A DNA stretch of 64,000 nt from Gillisella taibaishanensis (GTDB lineage Bacteria > Pseudomonadota > Alphaproteobacteria > Rhizobiales > Rhizobiaceae), in NCBI RefSeq assembly GCF_001938985.1, contig NZ_MKIN01000021.1, positions 372,001 to 436,000 on the forward strand. The letters are read 5' to 3'. Both the position numbers and the translations under genes were made by a program. Each line of letters begins with the position of its first letter. Position 1 is the first letter of the stretch. Positions 55,634 through 64,000 of this stretch are shown here, one piece after another. A model generated the notes under the pieces. The model was not told the DNA's origin, did no database searches, and saw only the letters and a list, made by a program, of their open reading frames with translations.

Positions 55634-56050
55634 CGATCTTCCTGTGTTAGTTAGCTTGCGGAAACGGACTGCATTTCATTATGTTCCCTGCCTGCAAAAA
55701 TAAAATGATGCCCTGCATTTTCTCATTCAAATCCTTCATCAGAAGGCTGTTTAGAATCTTGCAAAAGAGAACAAATATGCCCAGATAGGGGCGCGGGAAG
55801 ATTACCGTCGAGGCGGATCCGTGCAGACAATCTGGATCGATCGTGGTTATCTTGCGCAAATCTGCCCCTGACCGAAGATGCAATGGGGGCCTCAAATCCA
55901 CCTCTTCAGGAGGAGTTGGCTTTAAGGTTCTGTCGGTGTTTCTGGCAATGACGTGCTGGGTAATATGCTGAAGGGTAAAGACCTTGGTCAGATCCCCTTA
56001 ATTTTGCGAGATAATTATACGCGGCCGCTTCCGGTTTTAGGAGTTTCTTA
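55634..56050. promoter_or_regulatory. Divergent intergenic region between lovK and the HWE kinase gene
   Basis: These 417 bp have no convincing gene. They hold the EcfG-type promoter of lovK at 55663-55687 and the ribosome site AGGAG at 56035-56043 of the kinase gene. A short open frame on the minus strand (55647-55901) has no ribosome site or domain. Confidence 0.55.
55663..55687 (-). promoter_or_regulatory. EcfG-type general stress promoter of lovK
   Basis: On the minus strand GGAAC (55687-55683), a 16-bp spacer and CGTT (55666-55663) match the EcfG consensus exactly, with the lovK ATG 30 bp downstream. In Caulobacter lovK-lovR is likewise part of the general stress regulon. Confidence 0.75.
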
Positions 56051-58123
56051 ATGAGAACCGGAGCATCTCAAAGTAATCCAGGCGCCAAGGGACGGCAATT
56101 AGTGATCGACGACTTAGCCGAGCAGCGGGAAAGACGGCGCCTAGCGGCGCTTCGATCCTATGATATTCTTGACACGCCGCGGGAAAAGGACTTCGACGAC
56201 ATCGCAGCGCTTGCAGCACGCGTGTGTGCCACGCCGATTGCCGTCGTCAACCTGATCGAAGACAACAGACAGTTTTTCAAGGCAGAGGTCGGGCTTGGCG
56301 TGCGTGAAACGCCTTTTGATAGCTCGTTTTGCGCAAGAGCCATTTTGGAAGACGACTTCCTGATCGTTCCCGATGCGCGCGATGACCATCGGTTCAAGAG
56401 CAATCCGCTGGTGACCGGGGAGCCGCATCTGCGGTTTTATGCCGGCGCGGTGCTGAAAACCAGCGACGACCTTCCGATCGGAACTGTTTGCGTCCTCGGC
56501 TTCGAGCCGCAAGAACTCGACGCGCTGCAGCAGGACACGTTGAAGATCCTCGCCCGTCAGGTCATGGTCCAGCTGGAATTGCGCAAGGCGCTTAAGGAAA
56601 AGGCTCGCGAAGCAGACGTGCAGCGACGGTTGAGCGAGCGCCGGCTGGCGCGCGTGACCGCCATGGAGCAGCAGGACGAACGGTCGCGCAACGCGCAGGC
56701 CGCCGGCCGGATCGGCACCTTCGAGCTCGATGTCAAAACCAATGCCATGCTGGTCTCTCGTGAGTTTTGCCGGATCTTCGGCATTCCCGAACGGGCCTCC
56801 TACCTGGCGACCGAGATCGAGGACCGGGTGATCCAGGAAGACCGGGTGATGCGATCCAACCTGATCAATCGTCGCGACGGAACGGCCAGCCCGGATGTCG
56901 ATTATCGCATCATTCGGGCAGACGACGAGGAGCTGCGCTGGATTTCGCGCAGGGCGCGCTTCGTGCACGACGACAAGGGTGAGATCAGCCGCATGGTCGG
57001 CGTCGTCTTCGACACCACAGATGCCAAGTTGAAGGAGACGAAGAAAGCCGCCCTGCTCAAGCTTGGTGATGCCTTGCGTTCCGCCAGCAGCGTCCACGAG
57101 ATCAACACCATTGCCGCCGAAATTCTTGCTGATGGGCTTTGCGTCATGCGAGCAGGGTATGCAGCAATCGACCGCTCTGACGATGGTATCGCCCTTGCAT
57201 TCGATTACGCTTCGCCGGGCACGTCTTCCATTGCCGGCCGCCATGTCCTCAGCGACTTTCCCGCCAGCATGGAACGCCTCAGGCAAGGCGAAACTCTTGC
57301 CATAGAAGATATCACCTGCTGCCCGTGGCTTGAGCAGGAATGGGAGATCTACCGATCTCTGGGCGTTGCAGCGATGCTGAAGATCCCGATCCTGAAGGGC
57401 GGCAATCTGGTTGGTGTTTTCTTCGCGCATGAGGAAAAACCACGCGGTTGGAGCCAGGACGAAATGGACTTCGCGCGCGGTGTCGCCGACCGCACCTATG
57501 CGGCACTTGCCAAGGTCCAGGCAGAAGAAGAACAGGAGCTCCTCAATCACGAGCTCAGCCATCGCCTGAAGAACACCATGGCCATGGTGCAGGCGTTAGC
57601 CGGCCAGACATTGAAGGATGTGACGGAAAAGGAGGCTGTTAACGCCTTCATCGCCCGTCTCCATGCCTTAGGTGCTGCTCATGACGTGCTTTTACAGCAG
57701 AACCGCTCAGTGGCGAGAATGCGCGATGTGATTGAAAAGGTGCTGGGCCTGCACGCCGAAGGCAACCGTATCTGCCTGGAAGGACCCGACCTCGCGCTCG
57801 GCCCCAAGGCTGGACTTTCGCTGTCACTGCTCTTGCACGAACTGGCGACCAACGCTCTGAAATATGGCGCCTTGTCGAACGATGTCGGGCAGGTCTCCGT
57901 CCAATGGCAGATCGCCGATCTCGATGGGGTAGCGACCCTGTCGATGACTTGGACGGAAAGCGGCGGGCCGCCGGTGGTTGAGCCGACCAGAAAAGGCTTT
58001 GGCTCCCGTCTTATTCGAATGGGCCTTGCCGGTAACGGCAACTCCCATAAACAATATCATGCCTCTGGCCTGATCGCCTCCTTCAGCGCGCCGCTGGCCA
58101 CAATTCAGGAGACCGACGGCTGA
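56051..58123 (+). CDS. HWE-family sensor histidine kinase, GAF-PAS-GAF
   Basis: The ATG at 56051 with AGGAG upstream gives 690 residues, all cytosolic. Domains in order are a GAF of the type with LRSYDILDTPREKDFDDIAALAA (read as LRSYDILDTPREKDF and DDIAALAA) at about 30-185, a PAS at about 215-330, and a second GAF at about 335-495. The HWE kinase core follows. Phospho-His is in ELSHRLKNTMAMVQALAGQT, the N-box HELATNALKYGALS is intact, and the WxE motif reads MTWTESGGPPV. HWE kinases often feed the alphaproteobacterial stress response through PhyR-type partners; here that is inference from the neighbouring LOV kinase. The signal is unknown. Confidence 0.92.
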   Translation: MRTGASQSNPGAKGRQLVIDDLAEQRERRRLAALRSYDILDTPREKDFDDIAALAARVCATPIAVVNLIEDNRQFFKAEVGLGVRETPFDSSFCARAILEDDFLIVPDARDDHRFKSNPLVTGEPHLRFYAGAVLKTSDDLPIGTVCVLGFEPQELDALQQDTLKILARQVMVQLELRKALKEKAREADVQRRLSERRLARVTAMEQQDERSRNAQAAGRIGTFELDVKTNAMLVSREFCRIFGIPERASYLATEIEDRVIQEDRVMRSNLINRRDGTASPDVDYRIIRADDEELRWISRRARFVHDDKGEISRMVGVVFDTTDAKLKETKKAALLKLGDALRSASSVHEINTIAAEILADGLCVMRAGYAAIDRSDDGIALAFDYASPGTSSIAGRHVLSDFPASMERLRQGETLAIEDITCCPWLEQEWEIYRSLGVAAMLKIPILKGGNLVGVFFAHEEKPRGWSQDEMDFARGVADRTYAALAKVQAEEEQELLNHELSHRLKNTMAMVQALAGQTLKDVTEKEAVNAFIARLHALGAAHDVLLQQNRSVARMRDVIEKVLGLHAEGNRICLEGPDLALGPKAGLSLSLLLHELATNALKYGALSNDVGQVSVQWQIADLDGVATLSMTWTESGGPPVVEPTRKGFGSRLIRMGLAGNGNSHKQYHASGLIASFSAPLATIQETDG

Positions 58124-58168
58124 TGCTTTCGCGTCCCTATTGAGGCAGCCGGTTTTCTAGCGCCTTGG

Positions 58169-60424
58169 CTATCCGCCTTGCCCCTCACCCGGATCGTTGG
58201 CCCTAATCTCCGCAAGCGCCTTCAGCGCTGACGTATTGCCGATATCCGAGAGAGTTTGGAAAATCTGCCGGGCTTCGGCATTATAGCCAAGCTTTTGATA
58301 GGCGTAGCCGCGCAGCAGCAACAGATCCTGGGGTTCCGGCATCAGGCGCGAGCGCTGGTCGAGCGCGATAAGGGCTTCGCGCGGCCGGCCTAGCTGGAAG
58401 GCGCCGACGGCCCGATCAGCCAGGATCGCCAATTGCAACTCACGCGCCCGGGCCTCGCCAAGCGGTACGGAGGCAGCGGCCGCGGCCGCCTTGTCAGTCA
58501 ACTTGAGCCTCAGGAATGCGAGGCTCTTGCCATAGGCTGCATCCTGGCGCTGCTGCAGGCTTTGGCCAAGCAGCGCCCGGTCGAACGCATTAACAGCCTC
58601 CATCGGCCGTTTCATGTCCATCAGGCACCAGCCGCGCACCAGTGCATCCTGCGGCGCCATGAGCGACGGATCGATCGTGTCGCTGCAGCTACGCTTTGCG
58701 CTCACGCCTGCCCTGACAGAGCGCGGTTGAGCCCTTGCCTCGTCTGCGCCCGACAGGGCGACCATGGTCGTGCGTGGACTGGTTGGACGCGACCCCTCGC
58801 GAGCCGGCTCTTGCATGGATGACGGCACTGCAATGACCTTGCCGTTGACGCCGCGCACCTCGCCAATCTTGGCAATTCGTTCCGAACGTCCTGCCCAATC
58901 GGCTTTGACGCGCGCTAGACCCGCTTTATCCTGGAGGCTATCGAGCGACAGGCCAAGACCATAAGCCGCAGGCTCATGGGTCGGATCCCAGGAGAGAACC
59001 AGGCGGAACCAGTCTGCCGCCGTCGGCATCTGTTGCAAGGTGCGTGCATACCATCCGAACTGCTCGGCGGCCGCGACATCATGCGCTGCGATCACAACGG
59101 GCGCCATGCGCGACAGCACTGGATTGTCGATCACCTTCGGCGGCTCCTGCGCCAGCAATTCGGCAACGGCAGAGAGATAGACGGATTTTGCCTGCTTATC
59201 CGTTTCCTGGAACGGGAACATGACGTTTTCCGCCTCGTCAGGCACGCCCCTCGAGATCAGCGCCAGGGCAAGCCCTTGTGCGGCTCCTGCACTCGCCTGG
59301 CTGCTATAGGAGCGGCGAAACCATTCTTCGGCGACGGTCATGTTCTTGCGGCGGTAGTTATACCAGCCAAGCAGCAGGGCATCGCTTGCCTTGCCATCGC
59401 CGCGCGCCAGCTTTTCCAGGCGTTCCAACTCGGCAGGCGGCACGACGATCTTGTCGTCCTCACCGGCCCTCGACACCATCTGACGCGCAAGATCGTCGCG
59501 GATCGGCTCGAATTCCGGCCTTCCATCGGGACTGGGTTGCTCGAGCTTCAGCAAATCCTCGATCGCTTCAGGCCGGAGCTGCGTGCTGGCCTTCTGCATG
59601 GATGCGATGCGCAGTTGCGGCGTGCGGCAATTGTTCAGCACATAGGTATAGACATCACGCGACCGCGCCGATTTGTCGGTCTTGGCAAAGGCTTCGGCCA
59701 CACGCCAGAGGACATCGATTTCGGTGCATGTCAGCAATTCCGGCGCCCCCGAAGACAGCGTGATCACGCTGTCATAGCGCTTGTCGTCAGAGGCTTTGAC
59801 GATATTCTGACGTGCCTCTGCAAGGCGCAGACCGTCCAGCAATTCGGCCGGCGGCGTCCAACCAGGCTCCTGCTGCTGGCGCCCGGCAATGGCCTTGCGC
59901 ACATCTTGGTAGCGGCCATCCGCATAGGTCTGCCACAGCGACTGGGTGAAACTATCGACCCCGGTGGTGATCGCCATCGGATTTTCCGGAGGCTGCCAGC
60001 CGGGATAAAGCATACGCAGCCTGGAAATTTCGGCCTGTAGGCGCACCGTGTCGCCCCGGGCCGCGAAATAGCGCAGCGCGCTTTCGTCCACCACCGGCTT
60101 GGCAGTGGACGAGGAGCGGGTGTCCGCTGCACTTGGCTGTGCGGGCATCGCTCGCTCAAAAGTTCCTGATGATCCAGGGTTCGGTGCTGCAGCCGTACCG
60201 CCGACAGCCGGTTTATCCGGCGTTGCTGCATCGGCCACCAGTTGCACAGGCATGGCAGATGGCGATCGGTCTGTCTTTGACGATACGGCGCCCTCACCGG
60301 CTACCTCGGTGTTGGCCATACCCTTGCTGGAGACGGTCGACAGTTCCTCATGGCCGGGAATGATCCCGACGGCACCCACGGCTGCGGCCGCAATTGCAGT
60401 AAGCGCTATGAGTGATGTTCGCAT
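58169..60424 (-). CDS. Exported tetratricopeptide-like protein next to the cellulose operon
   Basis: The ATG at 60424 with GGAG six bases upstream gives 751 residues. An N-terminal signal segment (SLIALTAIAAAAVGAVG) is followed by a Ser/Ala/Pro-rich linker to about 115. A long helical region then carries degenerate TPR-type units, for example ALLLGWYNYRRKNMTVAEEW and ALVRGWCLMDMKRPMEAVNAF (the latter read as ALVRGWCLMD and MKRPMEAVNAF). It has no C-terminal beta-barrel, so it is not full-length BcsC. It is divergent from bcsN, and its place suggests a periplasmic partner in cellulose secretion or assembly. Confidence 0.75.
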   Translation of the reverse strand: MRTSLIALTAIAAAAVGAVGIIPGHEELSTVSSKGMANTEVAGEGAVSSKTDRSPSAMPVQLVADAATPDKPAVGGTAAAPNPGSSGTFERAMPAQPSAADTRSSSTAKPVVDESALRYFAARGDTVRLQAEISRLRMLYPGWQPPENPMAITTGVDSFTQSLWQTYADGRYQDVRKAIAGRQQQEPGWTPPAELLDGLRLAEARQNIVKASDDKRYDSVITLSSGAPELLTCTEIDVLWRVAEAFAKTDKSARSRDVYTYVLNNCRTPQLRIASMQKASTQLRPEAIEDLLKLEQPSPDGRPEFEPIRDDLARQMVSRAGEDDKIVVPPAELERLEKLARGDGKASDALLLGWYNYRRKNMTVAEEWFRRSYSSQASAGAAQGLALALISRGVPDEAENVMFPFQETDKQAKSVYLSAVAELLAQEPPKVIDNPVLSRMAPVVIAAHDVAAAEQFGWYARTLQQMPTAADWFRLVLSWDPTHEPAAYGLGLSLDSLQDKAGLARVKADWAGRSERIAKIGEVRGVNGKVIAVPSSMQEPAREGSRPTSPRTTMVALSGADEARAQPRSVRAGVSAKRSCSDTIDPSLMAPQDALVRGWCLMDMKRPMEAVNAFDRALLGQSLQQRQDAAYGKSLAFLRLKLTDKAAAAAASVPLGEARARELQLAILADRAVGAFQLGRPREALIALDQRSRLMPEPQDLLLLRGYAYQKLGYNAEARQIFQTLSDIGNTSALKALAEIRANDPGEGQGG

Positions 60425-60588
60425 GAAAACTCCGTCACGGATCGCCAGCGATAAACGCAAAGCCATCAGGACCAACCTTTAACCGACAGGGTAAATAAAT
60501 AGTTTATTTTCATGTGAAGGGGGCAAGAAGCTGCACGCCAGACGGGTTTTAAATTTCGTCCAGACGATTTCTCGCGTATGAGAATGCA

Positions 60589-61647
60589 ATGATTCTCTAT
60601 CAACCGATTCTGGAACACCTGTTGCGGCCGACCCGCGGCCTATGTGCGGTCGCGCTTGCCATTTCGCTCGCAGCCTGTGCCGGCCAGCCGGTTCGCTTCA
60701 ACGGCGACACGAAGATACTCGGCGCAGATCAAGCACTGCTTTTGCCCCCGCCCGGCCAGTTTTCTGTCGTGGGCGTAACCGAAAAGCGGTTCAGCAATGC
60801 CGTGCAGCAGGAAATCGCACTCTCCACCAACTCGACGGTGCCGGGTCAGAATAACGTGCAGGTCAGGTTCTATGGCACAGAGAATCCCAATCGCTATGGT
60901 GAAGGCGCTCTGTCTTCGGCGTCCTTGACCGACGCTCGGATCAATTCGGAAATGCGTGGCACATTGCCCGGTGTGGTTATGGTGCGCTCGCAATATGTGG
61001 TTCAGAACGACTTTGGCCCCTTCGGTTATGCCGTAGGGCGCGCCGCCAGCAACGATCTCTGTCTCTATGCCTGGCAGCAATTGCGCACCCGGCAGGGCCA
61101 GCGCGGCCCGTTGGTGGATGCAGGCACCATTCAGATCAGGCTGCGGCTCTGCGATCGGCAGGCAAGCGAACAGCAATTGCTGTCTTTGATGTATGGATTT
61201 ACGCTGGCAGCGACGACCGATAGCCCCGGCTGGAACCCCTACGGCGCGCCGGCGGCGCTCAACAAAAACCTTGGAGCCAGCGGCGCACCGATCTATCCGC
61301 CATCAACGCCCGTATTGCCTGCAGCTGCGGCGCCGACAGCGATCGCGCCCGTCCATAATGTCGCGACCAGGCCTCCCGCGCGGCCTGTAGCATCCGCCAA
61401 TGCCGCTGCGACCAGTCCGCTCACCTCTCAAGGGACCGTGGTTCCCTCTCCCGTCCAATCAGGTCGCCGCCAGACTGGAGCCGTTCCCGCCCCAGGCGTG
61501 ATGCCGTCAGCTGCACGAACCTCCCCCCAAGATGTCTCCGGCAGATCCCAGATGGGTGGGACGGCAAGCGGCGCCGGGGGCGGTGCGGTCGTGCCGTTGC
61601 CAACCTGCCTCGGCACACGGGCTACGCAATCGGGACAATGTCCATGA
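60589..61647 (+). CDS. bcsN: Cellulose biosynthesis protein BcsN
   Basis: This 352-residue lipoprotein has a signal ending in ISLAAC (Cys30). The folded part (about 31-225) has LLPPPGQFSVVGVTEKRFSN, given here to exactly 20 residues, and a CLYAWQQLRT segment. A Pro/Ala/Ser-rich tail follows. This fits BcsN, found with cellulose synthase in Rhizobiaceae. Its role is not well defined. The ribosome site is weak. It is 77 bp upstream of bcsA and divergent from the TPR gene, so the cellulose operon promoter should lie in 60425-60588. Confidence 0.85.
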   Translation: MILYQPILEHLLRPTRGLCAVALAISLAACAGQPVRFNGDTKILGADQALLLPPPGQFSVVGVTEKRFSNAVQQEIALSTNSTVPGQNNVQVRFYGTENPNRYGEGALSSASLTDARINSEMRGTLPGVVMVRSQYVVQNDFGPFGYAVGRAASNDLCLYAWQQLRTRQGQRGPLVDAGTIQIRLRLCDRQASEQQLLSLMYGFTLAATTDSPGWNPYGAPAALNKNLGASGAPIYPPSTPVLPAAAAPTAIAPVHNVATRPPARPVASANAAATSPLTSQGTVVPSPVQSGRRQTGAVPAPGVMPSAARTSPQDVSGRSQMGGTASGAGGGAVVPLPTCLGTRATQSGQCP

Positions 61648-61724
61648 GCGTGCATAAAGACACCGCCATGACTTCCCCACACCGCCAAATCCCCCGCTGC
61701 AGCGGGCCCCTGAAGGGTTAGTCG

Positions 61725-63914
61725 ATGCTGTTCTGGATCCGCTTCCTGCTCTGGCTGACCTGCGCTTCGGCGATGCTGTTGCTGGCATTCCTGCCAATCG
61801 ACACCCGCACCCAACTGGTAACCACTTTCATTATTCTGATCATCGTCGCCGCGATGAAAATGATGCGCGTCGAGGGCCGCGGCCGCGTCGTGTTTCTGTC
61901 ATTGGCAAGCGCGATCGTCTTACGCTACGTCTATTGGCGCACGAGCAGCACGCTGCCGCCGGTCAACCAGCTTGAAAATTTCATTCCCGGCTTGCTGCTC
62001 TATCTGGCTGAAATGTACAGCGTGATGATGCTGTTTCTCAGCCTTTTCGTGGTGTCGACGCCTCTGCCGCCGCGTAAGCCCTTCCGCACCCTTAGTTACG
62101 ACGAACTGCCGATCGTCGATATCTTCGTGCCGAGCTACAACGAAGAGGAATCGCTGCTGGCCAATACATTGGCCGCAGCCCGCAATCTCGATTACCCCGC
62201 CGATAAATTTACCGTCTGGCTTCTGGACGATGGTTCGACGGAACAGAAACGCCAATCGACGGATCTTCTCGCTGCGAAATTTGCCGAACAGCGGCACCAG
62301 TCGCTGCAAACCCTTTGCAGCCAGCTCGGCGTGCGCTACCTGACGCGCGAGCGCAACGAACATGCGAAGGCCGGCAATCTCAACAATGGCCTCAATCATT
62401 CCACCGGCGAGCTGGTGGCAGTGTTCGATGCCGACCATGCCCCGGCCCGCAGTTTCCTCAAGGAAACCGTTGGTTATTTCAACGACGACCCGCGCCTGTT
62501 TCTGGTGCAGACGCCGCATTTCTTCATCAATCCGGATCCGATCGAGCGTAATCTCAATACTTTTAACAAGATGCCGAGCGAGAACGAGATGTTCTACGGC
62601 ATCATCCAGCGTGGGCTCGACAAGTGGAACGCCGCGTTTTTCTGCGGATCTGCCGCAGTCTTGCGCCGCGAGGCTCTGAACGAGGCAAATGGCTTTAGCG
62701 GCCTATCGATCACCGAGGACTGCGAAACGGCGCTCGATCTGCATTCACGCGGCTGGAACAGCATTTTCGTCGACATGCCACTGATTGCCGGGCTACAGCC
62801 AGCGACTTTCGCCAGCTTCATCGGCCAGCGCAGCCGCTGGGCCCAGGGCATGATGCAGATCATGCGATTCCGGTTTCCGTTGTTCAAGCGTGGCCTCAGC
62901 CTCGGGCAGCGGCTCTGCTATATGTCGTCGACTATGTTCTGGCTCTTCCCTTTTCCGCGGGCGATCTTCCTGCTGGCGCCGCTGTTCTACCTGTTTTTCA
63001 ATCTCCAGATCTTCATGGGCTCGGGCGGCGAGTTCATGGCTTACACGCTGTCCTATATGCTCGTGAACCTGATGGTGCAGAACTATCTCTACGGTTCGTT
63101 CCGCTGGCCGTGGATTTCCGAGCTCTATGAATATGTGCAATCGGTACATCTGCTGCCGGCCATTCTCTCCGTCATGTGGGACCCGCGCCGGCCGACATTC
63201 AAGGTCACCGCCAAGGATGAAAGCGTCACGGAAAACCGCCTGTCGGAAATCAGCCGGCCCTTCTTCCTGATTTTCCTGATCCTGCTGATCGCTTTTGGCG
63301 TGACGATTTACCGGCTCTATAGCGACCCTTATAAATTCGACGTGACGCTCGTGGTTGGCGGCTGGAATCTGGTCAACCTGATCATGGCCGGTTGCGCGCT
63401 AGGCGTCGTCTCCGAACGAGGTGAACGGCAGTCATCGCGCCGGGTGCAGGTCAGCCGCCGCTGCGAATTTTCCCTAGGCGACAAGCTGTATCCGGCGATG
63501 ATCGACGATGTCTCGGTCAATGGCGCAAGCCTGCAAATCTTCACTCGCGACAGGGACATCTTCAAGCGGGACGTCCTTGGCGCAGTGACCTTCCAGCCTC
63601 ATGGTTCGACGGAATGGGCAGAGCTGCCCGTCACCATCCGCCATTCCCAGTTCAGCGGCGATATCATCTCAATCGGCTGCCGCTATTTGCCGGAGACAGT
63701 ACGTCATCACGAACTGATCGCCGACCTGATTTTCGCCAATGCCCAGCAATGGAGCCTGTTCCAGCACTCGCGGCGGCGCAATCCGGGCCTCATCGGCGGC
63801 GCCTTCATGTTTCTACGCCTGTCTCTGACCCAAACGCTGCGTGGCATGCATTATCTACTTCTCTTGCTGGCCGCCAAGGGCAAGGCCGATGTCAAGCCGG
63901 AGGGCAGACCATGA
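61725..63914 (+). CDS. bcsA: Cellulose synthase catalytic subunit (UDP-forming)
   Basis: This 729-residue inner-membrane GT2 enzyme has AAGGG seven bases before its ATG. N-terminal helices lead to the glycosyltransferase domain with WLLDDGSTE, Asp235/Asp237 in VFDADHAPA, the Thr330-Glu-Asp332 catalytic base region (SITEDCETA) and Gln368-x-x-Arg-Trp372 (QRSRW). More helices follow, and then a PilZ domain: Arg568-x3-Arg572, with Asp595-x-Ser-x-x-Gly600 (DVSVNGASL). The PilZ motif shows activation by cyclic di-GMP. It polymerises UDP-glucose and extrudes cellulose. The stop overlaps bcsB by ATGA. Confidence 0.96.
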   Translation: MLFWIRFLLWLTCASAMLLLAFLPIDTRTQLVTTFIILIIVAAMKMMRVEGRGRVVFLSLASAIVLRYVYWRTSSTLPPVNQLENFIPGLLLYLAEMYSVMMLFLSLFVVSTPLPPRKPFRTLSYDELPIVDIFVPSYNEEESLLANTLAAARNLDYPADKFTVWLLDDGSTEQKRQSTDLLAAKFAEQRHQSLQTLCSQLGVRYLTRERNEHAKAGNLNNGLNHSTGELVAVFDADHAPARSFLKETVGYFNDDPRLFLVQTPHFFINPDPIERNLNTFNKMPSENEMFYGIIQRGLDKWNAAFFCGSAAVLRREALNEANGFSGLSITEDCETALDLHSRGWNSIFVDMPLIAGLQPATFASFIGQRSRWAQGMMQIMRFRFPLFKRGLSLGQRLCYMSSTMFWLFPFPRAIFLLAPLFYLFFNLQIFMGSGGEFMAYTLSYMLVNLMVQNYLYGSFRWPWISELYEYVQSVHLLPAILSVMWDPRRPTFKVTAKDESVTENRLSEISRPFFLIFLILLIAFGVTIYRLYSDPYKFDVTLVVGGWNLVNLIMAGCALGVVSERGERQSSRRVQVSRRCEFSLGDKLYPAMIDDVSVNGASLQIFTRDRDIFKRDVLGAVTFQPHGSTEWAELPVTIRHSQFSGDIISIGCRYLPETVRHHELIADLIFANAQQWSLFQHSRRRNPGLIGGAFMFLRLSLTQTLRGMHYLLLLLAAKGKADVKPEGRP

Positions 63915-64000
63915 AGCGCTTGCCGCTCGCGTCCCTGCCGCTCCTGGCACCGTTAACCCTGACGCTCGGCCTGCTCGCCTCTGTCGGCCATGGTTTGGCA
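63911..64000 (+). CDS. bcsB: Cellulose synthase regulatory subunit BcsB, N-terminal fragment cut by window edge
   Basis: The ATG at 63911 overlaps the bcsA stop. Only 30 codons are in the window; they form a signal peptide (KRLPLASLPLL, then LTLGLLASVGHGLA). BcsB is the periplasmic partner that always follows bcsA, so the name rests on position. Confidence 0.7.
   Translation, partial: MKRLPLASLPLLAPLTLTLGLLASVGHGLA

Noticed and set aside
55647-55901. 84-residue open frame in the lovK/HWE kinase gap
   Set aside because: It overlaps the EcfG promoter, has no ribosome site and shows no domain or membrane pattern.
61694-61707. Palindrome CCCGCTGCAGCGGG between bcsN and bcsA as a terminator
   Set aside because: It has almost no loop and no T-run, and bcsN-bcsA are expected to be cotranscribed. 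It may at most be a processing or attenuation hairpin.
1-64000. tRNA, rRNA, CRISPR, insertion-sequence or prophage features
   Set aside because: No cloverleaf-like sequence, repeat-spacer array, transposase, integrase or terminal inverted repeat was seen on reading both strands.

Overview
The window is GC-rich chromosomal DNA from an alphaproteobacterium, most likely Rhizobiaceae (Rhizobium/Agrobacterium group). The evidence is the set of families present: ThuAB trehalose catabolism, a BcsN-BcsA-BcsB cellulose operon, two Ku genes beside a three-domain LigD, a GlgE gene with an extra N-terminal domain, HWE and LOV histidine kinases, and promoter motifs matching the alphaproteobacterial general-stress sigma factor EcfG. 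I saw no rRNA, tRNA, insertion sequence, prophage or CRISPR array. The calls come from reading the sequence and recalled family knowledge; no database search was run.

Layout. 1-5.2 kb: the end of a GH38 alpha-mannosidase, a small unknown protein, a DapA-like aldolase with a GntR/FCD regulator, and divergent thuAB. 5.2-12.3 kb: manganese catalase, a type II NADH dehydrogenase with a translationally coupled 49-residue membrane protein, and an NHEJ cluster (small ORF, ku, ligD, convergent second ku). 12.4-16.5 kb: cyoABCD quinol oxidase. 16.6-21.5 kb: an unknown 348-residue protein overlapping dusA, a chemoreceptor and a cold-shock gene. 21.8-32.7 kb: alpha-glucan/trehalose block, malQ divergent from glgE - treS-maltokinase fusion - glgB. 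32.7-35.5 kb: MerR regulator divergent from a Zn/Cd/Pb-type P-ATPase. 35.5-38 kb: LigM-like THF-dependent demethylase with a GntR/FCD regulator and three identical candidate operators. 38-45.7 kb: mdtABC efflux operon. 45.9-49.5 kb: second chemoreceptor plus CheW, and an NAD-dependent epimerase. 49.6-58.1 kb: sensory block with a hybrid histidine kinase carrying a ParD-like N-terminus, RsgA, a LOV kinase with a single-domain receiver (LovK-LovR-like), and a GAF-PAS-GAF HWE kinase. 58.1-64 kb: a periplasmic TPR-like protein divergent from bcsN-bcsA-bcsB.

The main regulatory signal is the motif GGAAC-N16-CGTT. It occurs exactly in front of lovK, malQ and cyoA, with one-mismatch forms before glgE and ndh. 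If these are real EcfG promoters, blue-light sensing, alpha-glucan metabolism and respiratory remodelling in this window would share general stress control. No wholly new multi-gene system is evident. The less usual items are the ParD-like/hybrid-kinase fusion, the LOV kinase whose ATP-binding motifs look degraded, the GlgE enzyme with an apparently inactive GH13 domain, the small ORF coupled to ndh, and the unknown gene before dusA.
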